In this document: positions 1 through 7,902 of the stretch, piece after piece
Layout of the letters: each line of letters opens with the position of its first letter
How positions within the stretch are numbered: position 1 is the stretch's first letter
From: Bacteroidota bacterium
Lineage (GTDB): Bacteria > Bacteroidota > Bacteroidia > Chitinophagales > UBA2359
Reading direction: 5' to 3'
DNA length: 12,454 nucleotides
Assembly (NCBI GenBank): GCA_020629895.1
Contig: JAHDCM010000002.1
Location: forward strand, 1-12,454
Notes under the pieces: model-generated
The model's input: the letters and a program-made list of their open reading frames with translations, nothing else
Told to the model about the DNA's origin: nothing
Database searches by the model: none
Translations under genes and position numbers: made by a program

Positions 1-68
1 GTTTGAACGATTCACGATTAAACGTCCGACGGAATCGTTTCATCGTCCATCGTTTTATCGTAAATCGT
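1..68. repeat. Phased ATCGT/ACGAT repeat with inverted arms
   Basis: The pentamer ATCGT recurs at 34, 42, 49, 57 and 64, so spacing alternates 8, 7, 8, 7. Its complement ACGAT sits at 7 and 14. The block at 7-24 can pair with 51-68 (16 of 18 positions), giving a hairpin with a 26-base loop. Bases 5-33 match 11293-11320 with one substitution and one extra T, so this is a dispersed intergenic repeat. The block touches the window edge, so the element may continue upstream. No coding potential is evident. Confidence 0.6.
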
Positions 69-283
69 CACCCTTTAATTAATCTATTTCCCCTTTTTTT
101 TATCCTATTAAAGTAACAAAAATTGCATTTCTCCAATTTACAAAGCTTGCCTGCACTTGCGGAATGATTTTTGCACTAAAAATCATACCTCACAAGGCTT
201 TCAGCCCACAAAAACCCTCCTAATATCTTTATTTTTTTTGGAGACGGTTCAAATAATCCGTAAATTATAAGTAAAGATGAAAA
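69..283. other. Intergenic stretch without a gene
   Basis: This is AT-rich sequence with many stop codons and no credible gene. Apart from the palindrome at 164-186 I see only a very weak promoter-like octamer, TATCTTTA at 224-231, which differs from the Bacteroidota -7 consensus TAnnTTTG in its last base and lacks a convincing -33 element. Confidence 0.5.
164..186. promoter_or_regulatory. Perfect palindrome ATGATTTTT-N5-AAAAATCAT
   Basis: Nine bases on each side are perfectly complementary around the 5-base loop GCACT. The symmetry would suit a dimeric regulator or a small transcript hairpin. It lies about 270 bases upstream of the GH3 gene, far for a direct operator of that gene, so it may instead act on a gene left of the window. 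The function is not known from the sequence. Confidence 0.35.
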
Positions 284-418
284 AATAAATGAGTCCATAA
301 TGTGACACTAGCTTGTTGTTAGGCAAGGCGTCAAACGTAGGCGATGCAGCGCATCGGCGAGGCTTTATAACGATGAATAGCGACAAGATAGTCAGCATTA
401 TGGACTTAGTTATTTATT
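284..418. repeat. Hairpin element E1 (conserved core, private arms)
   Basis: The outer arms 284-318 and 381-418 are imperfectly complementary; I count about 30 of 35 left-arm positions paired, including an uninterrupted 11-base run (AGTCCATAATG and its complement). The centre holds core block A (324-340, CAAGGCGTCAAACGTAG), a perfect 6-bp stem with a 3-base loop (342-347 with 351-356), and core block B (358-373, CGAGGCTTTATAACGA). Both blocks recur in the same order in E2 at 10915-10966, while the arms do not. The element ends 36 bases before the GH3 start codon, so it could lie in that gene's leader or be inserted in its promoter region. It may be a mobile palindromic element or a structured RNA; the sequence does not decide. 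Confidence 0.65.
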
Positions 419-454
419 CTTCTTTACTAACTGAACATTCTTAATCTTTTTTAT

Positions 455-3436
455 ATGAGATGGCTACGTATTTTACTTGTACTACTTCCTTTCTTCTTAC
501 TCACCTCCATGATACCCATCAACTCCGAAAGTAATCCTCCCGAATTTAGAAGCAGTGAACGGGAAGATCATTTTTGTCAGCAAATGGATTGGGTCGAAGG
601 ACAACTACAAAGTATGACTCCCGATCAACGAATCGGACAATTATTTATGGTCGCTGCTTACTCCAACAAAGGAGAAGACCACAAAAAAAATATTTCGTAC
701 ATGGTGCGTAAATATAATATTGGTGGATTAATCTTTTTTCAAGGCACTCCCAATAAACAAGCGGAACTTACCAATTACTATCAATCGCAAGCGACCACTC
801 CCCTACTCGTAGCTATTGATGGTGAATGGGGATTAAGTATGCGCCTAAAAGGAACCACTCGGTTTCCAAAACAACTAACACTAGGAGCAATCAAAGACAA
901 CCGCCTTATTTACGATATGGGAATGGAAATCGCCCGCCAATGTCGTCGAATGGGCATTCATGTCAATCTTGCTCCAGTAGTAGATGTGAATAATAATGCC
1001 AATAACCCTGTTATCAATGATCGCTCTTTTGGAGAAGATAAATACAATGTAGCAGAAAAAGGCATCTCATATATGCAAGGCATGGAAATGAATGGCATTT
1101 TAGCTTGTGCCAAGCATTTCCCTGGTCATGGTGATACCAATTCCGATTCTCATTATACCTTACCAGTTATTCGTCATAGTCAACAACGACTCAATGACAT
1201 CGAACTCTACCCATTCCGTCAGCTAGCCAACGAAAATATTGGCGGAATGATGATCGCTCACCTAGCTATTCCCGCACTCGACAACACACCTGTAAAACCA
1301 GGTTCTTCAATGGCAATGCCTACAACCCTCTCCAAAAAAGTAGTCACCAATCTACTAAAAAATGACATGGGGTATCAAGGACTAGTATTCACCGATGCCC
1401 TAAACATGAAAGGGGTTAGCTCTTTCTTTCAGCCAGGAGTCGTTGATGTAAAAGCACTTTTAGCAGGAAACGATATTTTATTATTCCCACAACATGTTGG
1501 TAATGCCATCAAAGAAATCAAGGCTGCTATCGCTCGTGGTGAAATCACACAGTACGAAATTGACAACCGAGTTCGTAAAATTTTAAGAGCCAAACATCGA
1601 GTAGGTCTCAGTAGCTATCGCCCAATTCAAATGAGTAATTTAATGAACGACTTAAATAGTCCACAAGCTGAACTATTAAAAAGACGCTTGATTGAAAGCT
1701 CAATGACCCTTGCTCGAAATGACTTAGAATTGGTTCCTTTCCGACTATTAGAACAAAAAAGCTTCGCATCTATTAGTGTAGGTGCTTCTACCCTTACCGA
1801 ATTTCAACGTACACTTGGTAAATATGCGAACTTTCAACACCATTCTATCAAATTTTCAGATAGCGAAACGCGTTACAATCAAAAATTCGATGCCCTAAAA
1901 CGCTATAATACCGTTGTTATTGGTATTCATGATATGAGCAAGTCGGCATCCAAAAATTATAGCCTAAACAATAAGGTCTTAAATCTTATTCGTAGTCTTG
2001 AAAAACATACCAATGTAGTACTAGTCGTTTTTGGTAGTCCTTATAGTCTCAAAAACTTTGATCGTTCACAAACAGTACTTGTAGGTTATGAAGACAACTA
2101 TATTTCACAAGGTGTTGCTGCACAAGTACTATTTGGAGCTATTCCTGCTAGAGGTGTATTACCCGTTAGCTCTTCTCCACGTTTTCAATATGGGCAAGGC
2201 ATTTTCACAAGTGGAAGTAACCGCCTCAAATATACCATTCCTGAAGAAATTGGAATCGACTCAAGAGATCTACTTGCCATTGATCGTATCGCAAACGAAG
2301 CAATTCGAAATCGTGCTACCCCTGGTTGTCAAGTACTAGTCGCCAAAGATGGAAATGTAATTTTTGAAAAAAGCTATGGTTATCATACCTATTCGAAAAA
2401 TGTACCTGTTCAAAGTTCCGATTTGTATGACTTGGCATCCATTACCAAAATCACCTCCAGTGCTTTGGGCTTGATGGATATGTATGAAAAAAACCAACTC
2501 AACTTATATGGTCGCCTACATGAATATCTACCCGAAGTACTCGGAACAAATAAACAATCCTTAATGATCAAAGATATGTTGATTCACGAATCAGGGTTAA
2601 AAAGTTGGATTCCGTTTTATAAAGAAACTATCGCAGATCGTTATCGAATTTATACCTCTTCCCCTTCGAGTACGCATTCTACCCCCGTAGCACAAGATAT
2701 GTACATTCGTAATGATTATGCCAATACGATGCTTAATAAAATCAATGATTCTGAACTGCCTAATGTAGGCGAATACAAGTACAGCGACTTGGGATATTAC
2801 TACTTCAAAAAAATCATTGAAAACTATGCTAGTGAACCCCTTGATCAGTATGTTAGTCGCAAATTTTATGCTCCAATGGGCTTACACACAATGGGCTACA
2901 ATCCACATGAGCGATTTAGCCCTCGTAGAATTCCCCCTACCGAAAATGACGCTTCTTGGAGACGGCAAATTGTCAAAGGCTACGTACATGATATGGGAGC
3001 AGCAATGTTAGGAGGTGTAGGAGGACATGCTGGTGTATTTAGTAATGCACACGATTTAGCAGCAATTATGCAAATGTTACTCAATGAAGGAAGTTATGGC
3101 GGACAGATGTATTTTCAACCTAGTACTATTCAAAAATTTACAGCAAAGCAAAAACAAGGAAATCGTAGAGGTTTAGCTTTCGACAAACCCGATACGAACA
3201 ATCCTGATCGCTCTCCTGCGAGCAAATATGCCTCTTATAAAACATTTGGACATACTGGCTTTACAGGCACTTGTGCTTGGGCAGACCCACAACACAATCT
3301 CGTGTTTATCTTTTTATCTAACCGTACTTATCCTGACAGTGGTAATCGCAAACTCATTCGTGACAATGTGCGAACACGCATGCATGATGTTGTTTATCAA
3401 GCTGTTCAACGAAGCTCAAGAACCGCTCAATACTAA
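455..3436 (+). CDS. Secreted GH3 beta-N-acetylglucosaminidase fused to a serine beta-lactamase-type domain
   Basis: This 993-residue protein begins with a signal peptide (about residues 1-24, no lipobox), which supports the start used. Residues ~55-385 form a family 3 glycoside hydrolase domain of NagZ type: KHFPGHGDT at 220-228 carries the His/Asp general-acid dyad, and VFTDALNMKG places the nucleophile at Asp314. Residues ~405-590 resemble the GH3 C-terminal domain. Residues ~600-985 form a class C beta-lactamase-like domain with SITK (662-665; Ser662, Lys665), YSD (776-778) and HTG (933-935). The fusion and its length are familiar in Bacteroidota. NagZ-type enzymes release GlcNAc from cell-wall muropeptides. 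By analogy with the separate NagZ and AmiE enzymes of Bacillus, the second domain may remove the peptide, which is inference; resistance to beta-lactams should not be assumed. No Shine-Dalgarno site is seen, as is usual in this phylum. E1 lies just upstream. Confidence 0.93.
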   Translation: MRWLRILLVLLPFFLLTSMIPINSESNPPEFRSSEREDHFCQQMDWVEGQLQSMTPDQRIGQLFMVAAYSNKGEDHKKNISYMVRKYNIGGLIFFQGTPNKQAELTNYYQSQATTPLLVAIDGEWGLSMRLKGTTRFPKQLTLGAIKDNRLIYDMGMEIARQCRRMGIHVNLAPVVDVNNNANNPVINDRSFGEDKYNVAEKGISYMQGMEMNGILACAKHFPGHGDTNSDSHYTLPVIRHSQQRLNDIELYPFRQLANENIGGMMIAHLAIPALDNTPVKPGSSMAMPTTLSKKVVTNLLKNDMGYQGLVFTDALNMKGVSSFFQPGVVDVKALLAGNDILLFPQHVGNAIKEIKAAIARGEITQYEIDNRVRKILRAKHRVGLSSYRPIQMSNLMNDLNSPQAELLKRRLIESSMTLARNDLELVPFRLLEQKSFASISVGASTLTEFQRTLGKYANFQHHSIKFSDSETRYNQKFDALKRYNTVVIGIHDMSKSASKNYSLNNKVLNLIRSLEKHTNVVLVVFGSPYSLKNFDRSQTVLVGYEDNYISQGVAAQVLFGAIPARGVLPVSSSPRFQYGQGIFTSGSNRLKYTIPEEIGIDSRDLLAIDRIANEAIRNRATPGCQVLVAKDGNVIFEKSYGYHTYSKNVPVQSSDLYDLASITKITSSALGLMDMYEKNQLNLYGRLHEYLPEVLGTNKQSLMIKDMLIHESGLKSWIPFYKETIADRYRIYTSSPSSTHSTPVAQDMYIRNDYANTMLNKINDSELPNVGEYKYSDLGYYYFKKIIENYASEPLDQYVSRKFYAPMGLHTMGYNPHERFSPRRIPPTENDASWRRQIVKGYVHDMGAAMLGGVGGHAGVFSNAHDLAAIMQMLLNEGSYGGQMYFQPSTIQKFTAKQKQGNRRGLAFDKPDTNNPDRSPASKYASYKTFGHTGFTGTCAWADPQHNLVFIFLSNRTYPDSGNRKLIRDNVRTRMHDVVYQAVQRSSRTAQY

Positions 3437-3520
3437 TACTTATAAGCATTTAGCCCTAATTTTACTCCTTTTTCATTTTTACTTCCCCTATCCCTAAAAA
3501 CGACCTATAAATTATATCAA

Positions 3521-3544
3521 ACGATGTGAGAAAGCCCTCATCGT
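3521..3544. terminator. Possible bidirectional terminator hairpin
   Basis: ACGATG at 3521 pairs with CATCGT at 3539-3544 (6 bp), or alternatively as a longer bulged stem including TGAG/CTCA. It sits between two convergent genes, where a shared terminator would be expected. Neither side has a strong T-run, so intrinsic termination is only suggested by position and symmetry. Confidence 0.3.
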
Positions 3545-3569
3545 AATAGGATATTTTATGTATTTTCTA

Positions 3570-4214
3570 CTACCAACGGTTCAGAAATGGGTTATTCACT
3601 TTTTCAAATCCTATCGTAGTAGCAGGCCCATGACCAGGATATACCTTTACCGCATCTCCTAGTGGAAAAAGCTGCGTACGAATACTTTCAAGCAAAGTAT
3701 TCGTATCTCCCCCTGGCAAATCAGTACGTCCTATACTTTGTAAAAACAATACATCTCCAGCTATCACAAACTCATCAGCTTCATTATAAAAAGAAATACT
3801 AGCTGGAGAATGACCAGGTGTAAACAATACGCTCAATGAAGCGTTACCAAAAGTAACCGTGTCTCCTTCCTCTAAAAAAACACTTGGTTGTGGAGAAGCC
3901 TCCATCTGAATACCCATCATCATCCCAAACTGACCTGCCATTTGCAAAACAGGAATTTCTCCTTTGTGCATTTCTAGTTCCAACTGATAGGTACGAGCCA
4001 CAAAAGCATTACCTAATACATGATCAGTATGACAGTGTGTATTGAGTAGTTTCACAGGTTTTATCTTTTCTGAACTTATAAACCGAGTCAACTCTTCTCG
4101 TTCTTCTTCCGTATAACAACCAGGATCAATAATAACCCCTTCCTTCGTTTCGTCGTATAAGATATACGTATTTTCCTGAAAGGGGTTGAAAGTGAATGAA
4201 GCAACATGTACCAT
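3570..4214 (-). CDS. MBL-fold metallo-hydrolase (glyoxalase II-like, YcbL type)
   Basis: This 214-residue cytoplasmic protein has the full metal-binding set of the metallo-beta-lactamase superfamily: THCHTDH (His60, His62, Asp64, His65), His135 in PGHSP, Asp154 in AGDVLF and His195 in YPGHG. The segment IGRTDLPGGD (161-170) and the short length without a C-terminal helical glutathione domain match the YcbL-like branch of the hydroxyacylglutathione hydrolase family. These enzymes hydrolyse thioesters, with a binuclear metal centre in family members; the actual substrate here is unknown. The gene converges with the GH3 gene and diverges from the outer-membrane protein gene, whose start lies 76 bases away, so the two probably share a short promoter region. 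I see no clear -7 TAnnTTTG site on either strand there. Nothing in it looks truncated or transferred. Confidence 0.9.
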   Translation of the reverse strand: MVHVASFTFNPFQENTYILYDETKEGVIIDPGCYTEEEREELTRFISSEKIKPVKLLNTHCHTDHVLGNAFVARTYQLELEMHKGEIPVLQMAGQFGMMMGIQMEASPQPSVFLEEGDTVTFGNASLSVLFTPGHSPASISFYNEADEFVIAGDVLFLQSIGRTDLPGGDTNTLLESIRTQLFPLGDAVKVYPGHGPATTIGFEKVNNPFLNRW

Positions 4215-4290
4215 GCGAATTCCGTTATTTTTTTGTAGATTAGTGAGGGGGAAGATACATTTATTCTCATTATTGACGAAATCTCTGTTT

Positions 4291-7200
4291 ATGAAAAAGC
4301 GTCTATCGCTATTATTACTCTGTTATACCTGTTTACTTTTAGGAATGTCTAACTCCAAAGGACAAGGGTTTAATACTGATTTTGGACAAAATAGAGTACA
4401 ATATCACGATTTTATATGGTCCTATTTCGAATCCGAAAACTTTACCACCTATTTTTATCAAGGGGGGCAAGATATAGCCAAGTTCACCACTATGGTGGCC
4501 GAACAAAGCCTTCCTGATATAGAATCAACCCTAGAATTTAAAAATAATAGCCGTATAGACATCATGGTCTATCACAATATCTCTGACCTTAAACAAACCA
4601 ATATGGGGCTAGGGATAGATGCAACCAATACAAGTGGAGTCACGCGCATTATTGGCAATAAAGTATTTATACACTTCGATGGGAATTATCAACATTTAGC
4701 TCGTGATATTAGACAAGGAATTGCCCGTGTTTTGTTAGAGAAAATGGTGTATGGAGGCAATATTCAAGAAGTATTACAAAATGCTGTTTTATTAAACTTA
4801 CCTAATTGGTTTGTTAGTGGACTGGTATCTTATATTGGTGAAGAATGGAGTACCGAACTGGATGACCAATTACGCGAAGCCATCCAGCAGGATCGCCTCT
4901 CTAAATTTAAACGCCTCAATGAATCTGAAGCCACTTTCGCTGGACATGCTCTATGGAACTACATCGCTCAAATGCATGGGCCAGATGCAATCCCTAATTT
5001 ACTATATATCACACGAGTAAATAGAAGCCTTGAAAGTGGGTTTGTATTTGTATTGGGTCGAACATTAAAAAGTACCGTAGACGAGTTTAATGCTTACTAC
5101 CAAAAAGTATATGATATAGAAGCCCAAGGACGAGTTAGTTTAATGGATTATGATGTCCTACACAAATCAAAGAAAAATATTCAGAAAAAACGCATCTTAT
5201 ATGATGAAGTAAAAATTAGCCCTAATGGCAAACATATACTCTATACTACCAATGAACTAGGACGGCACAAGGTTTTTTTATATGATATTAAGTCAGGAAA
5301 ACAAAAGGTGATTCTTAAAACAGGATTCAAGTCGCACCACAACCCCATCAAAGAGGCTTATCCACTTATCGCTTGGGATCGAAAAAGTCGTAAAATTGCA
5401 ATTGTATATGAAAAAAGAGATGAAATTCGTCTTTTCACCTACGACCTAGAAAAAGAAGAAAAAGAAACCAAACCAATTACCAAATTTCAACAAGTTGTAG
5501 ATATTGCTTTTACCAATAGCTCTAAGAAACTAGTCGTATCAGCAGTCAAAGGAGGGCAGTTAGACTTATTCATGTATGCTATTCCCAATACAAAAGTTAC
5601 ACGTCTAACCAACGATTTCTTTTCAGATATACAACCCCGATACATTCGATTAAAAGACCAAGAAGGGATTCTATTTGCTTCCAATCGCCTCAATGACACC
5701 TTATTTACCGCCCGCATTGACTCCATTCTCCCATTAGACAATTATGACATCTATTTTTATGATTTAGCAAAAGAAGAACCCTGTCTCGTGCAAGTAAGTA
5801 ATACCCCTCTAGCTAATGAATATTTTCCTGTACAGTATGATAGTACACATATCTCCTTTATTAGTGACCAAAATGGTATTCAAAATCGACAAGTAGCGTA
5901 TTTCGATAGCTTATTTATCCGAACAGACCGCAAAGTTTTTTTTACAGATTCCCTAGCAATCAATCCTAGCTATCCATTAGATACCTTCCAAGCGATGGGT
6001 ATTATTGATACCATTATTGATATTGATCATTACAAAACAATAGCCAAAACAATCCCTATCAGTAATTATGACCATAATATATTAGAAAGTGATATTGCCA
6101 TTAAAAAAGGTAAAAGTGTACAACTAAGCCTACTAGATGGCCGTTACTACATCACACAATCTAAACTACCTACAGAACCTAATACCCAAAAAATTGTTCC
6201 ACCCAAAACCACTTATCAACAACAGCTAGAAAATTTAGCCTCTGGAAAAATAAGTCCGTTAAAAAAGTCAAAGGTTAATCTTCCAGTTAGACCTAATAGA
6301 CGAAATAATAGAAACAAACCATCTAAAAAGAACGAAGAACAAATACCTTCTTTAATTGAAGAAGTAATGGATACCGTAATTGTAGAAGAGGCAATAACCG
6401 CGACTCCAACAGATTCGACCTATCTAATGGACAATGAGGATTACTATTTCCAAAGTGAATTCGACTACTTCAATGCTAATCCAACTAGTAAAATAGGCAA
6501 TTCACAACCAATTACTTCTGCTAATAATACAGACCCTGTAAAAACAGGAGTCTTAAAAAAAGCTCCTAATAAACGGTTTAAGTTTGGAAGAATGCGAACC
6601 TATAAATTGAGGTTTAGCATCGATCAAGTAGCCGCACAACTTAATAACACCATTATCTTCAATCAATATGAAAGTTTTAACCTAAATGGCGGAAGCTTTT
6701 CCCCTCCTGACTTAGGAGGATTAATCAAAGTAGGTATTACTGATTTATTTGAAGATTATCGCCTTATTGGTGGATTTCGCCCTTCTATCGGTTTAGGTGG
6801 TGGCGAATATTTCATCGAATACATGGCCCTAAAAAAGCGATTTGATAAGAAACTCCTATTTTACCGCAAATCTATTCGCAATACATACCAAATAAATGTA
6901 CCCGACCAACAGCCATTTAGTGCTGATGCGCGCAATATCACCAATTATTTACAAGCCTCTCTTATTTATCCATTCGATATCAATACAAGCCTCAGAGGAC
7001 ATATAGGTTATCGCGGAGATCGTATCAATTTCTTAGCAAAAGATATAAATTCCCTCGCACTAAATCCACAACAAGAAAACTGGTTATTTGGTAAATTAGA
7101 ATACGTATATGACAACTCTCTCAATGTCGGATTAAATATTTTAAATGGTACCCGTTACAAAATATACGCAGAAATACACAAACCATTTGATGGAGAAATT

Positions 7201-7890
7201 AATGACCGTAATTTCAACTTCAAATTTAAAGATACTGGACTATTAGGTATTATTGGTGGTGACTTCCGACATTATCAAAAAGTACATCGACAAATTATAT
7301 GGGCCAATCGTGCTGCTGGAGCGTTTTCCTTTGGAAGTAAGAAAATGATCTATTACTTGGGAGGAGTAGAAAACTGGCTGGTATTCGATCCGAACAGACG
7401 CTTTAATAATGAAACGCCCATTTCACAAACACAAAATTACGCTTTCCAATCACTAGGAACCAACCTACGAGGGTTTCAACAAAACATTCGTAATGGTAGT
7501 AGTTATATGGTCATCAATAGCGAGTTAAGAGTACCCTTATTTACTTACCTCTTCCAAACCCCTGTACGCTCCGAATTTTTCAAAAACTTCCAGGTAGTTG
7601 CGTTTGCTGATGTGGGAACAGCATGGTTAGGATTATCTCCCTTTGATGAAGAAAATCAATTCAACACAGTAGTTGTAGATGGAGGTGGAGTTGTTGGACC
7701 TAATGAAGAAGCAACTCCTCCTGTTGTTACCACAGTACGCTACTTCCGTAACCCAATTGTAGCAGGATATGGAACAGGGGTTCGCACCAAATTATTGGGC
7801 TACTTCATGAAACTAGATGTTGCTTGGGGACTAGATAGTGGTGCGCGAACAACACCAATATGGTATCTATCAATGGGACTAGACTTTTAA
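4291..7890 (+). CDS. Outer-membrane protein: degenerate peptidase-MA-like, TolB-like repeats and Omp85-like barrel
   Basis: This is a 1199-residue protein. I place the start at 4291 because it gives a clean signal peptide (MKKRLSLLLL, cleavage near residue 25). An in-frame ATG at 4186 would add 35 residues without signal character and overlap the divergent gene. Residues ~40-275 look like the peptidase-MA-like region of large Bacteroidota proteins often labelled TolB, but the expected HExxH position reads RQGIAR (141-146), so catalysis is unlikely. Residues ~300-560 contain WD40/TolB-type beta-propeller strands (e.g. ISPNGKHILYTT, FASNRLNDTLF). Residues ~625-760 form a polar, Lys/Asn/Thr-rich linker. 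Residues ~765-1199 look like an Omp85-type barrel: LRGF (1059-1062) resembles the loop-6 VRGF/Y motif, FADVGTAW (1105-1112) and GTGVR (1161-1165) follow, and the chain ends in Phe. Its role in envelope biogenesis or transport is inferred. It is followed at 12 bases by the 353-residue gene. Confidence 0.85.
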   Translation: MKKRLSLLLLCYTCLLLGMSNSKGQGFNTDFGQNRVQYHDFIWSYFESENFTTYFYQGGQDIAKFTTMVAEQSLPDIESTLEFKNNSRIDIMVYHNISDLKQTNMGLGIDATNTSGVTRIIGNKVFIHFDGNYQHLARDIRQGIARVLLEKMVYGGNIQEVLQNAVLLNLPNWFVSGLVSYIGEEWSTELDDQLREAIQQDRLSKFKRLNESEATFAGHALWNYIAQMHGPDAIPNLLYITRVNRSLESGFVFVLGRTLKSTVDEFNAYYQKVYDIEAQGRVSLMDYDVLHKSKKNIQKKRILYDEVKISPNGKHILYTTNELGRHKVFLYDIKSGKQKVILKTGFKSHHNPIKEAYPLIAWDRKSRKIAIVYEKRDEIRLFTYDLEKEEKETKPITKFQQVVDIAFTNSSKKLVVSAVKGGQLDLFMYAIPNTKVTRLTNDFFSDIQPRYIRLKDQEGILFASNRLNDTLFTARIDSILPLDNYDIYFYDLAKEEPCLVQVSNTPLANEYFPVQYDSTHISFISDQNGIQNRQVAYFDSLFIRTDRKVFFTDSLAINPSYPLDTFQAMGIIDTIIDIDHYKTIAKTIPISNYDHNILESDIAIKKGKSVQLSLLDGRYYITQSKLPTEPNTQKIVPPKTTYQQQLENLASGKISPLKKSKVNLPVRPNRRNNRNKPSKKNEEQIPSLIEEVMDTVIVEEAITATPTDSTYLMDNEDYYFQSEFDYFNANPTSKIGNSQPITSANNTDPVKTGVLKKAPNKRFKFGRMRTYKLRFSIDQVAAQLNNTIIFNQYESFNLNGGSFSPPDLGGLIKVGITDLFEDYRLIGGFRPSIGLGGGEYFIEYMALKKRFDKKLLFYRKSIRNTYQINVPDQQPFSADARNITNYLQASLIYPFDINTSLRGHIGYRGDRINFLAKDINSLALNPQQENWLFGKLEYVYDNSLNVGLNILNGTRYKIYAEIHKPFDGEINDRNFNFKFKDTGLLGIIGGDFRHYQKVHRQIIWANRAAGAFSFGSKKMIYYLGGVENWLVFDPNRRFNNETPISQTQNYAFQSLGTNLRGFQQNIRNGSSYMVINSELRVPLFTYLFQTPVRSEFFKNFQVVAFADVGTAWLGLSPFDEENQFNTVVVDGGGVVGPNEEATPPVVTTVRYFRNPIVAGYGTGVRTKLLGYFMKLDVAWGLDSGARTTPIWYLSMGLDF

Positions 7891-7902
7891 TGATTACAAT
7901 TC

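Noticed and set aside
224..231. TATCTTTA as the promoter of the GH3 gene
   Set aside because: It is one base off consensus, lacks a clear -33 element, and would put E1 inside a leader of over 200 bases; the evidence is too thin to call.
284..418. E1/E2 as parts of a retron or diversity-generating element
   Set aside because: No reverse transcriptase or template/variable repeat pair is present in the window.
2088..3497. Short open frames inside and over the end of the GH3 gene
   Set aside because: They are out-of-frame shadows of a gene with clear motifs along its whole length.
4186..4290. Upstream in-frame ATG for the outer-membrane protein
   Set aside because: It adds 35 residues before a textbook signal peptide and overlaps the 5' end of the divergent MBL gene; the start at 4291 is far better.
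5487..5741. Minus-strand open frame within the outer-membrane protein gene
   Set aside because: It lies antisense inside a well-supported coding region and shows no features of its own.
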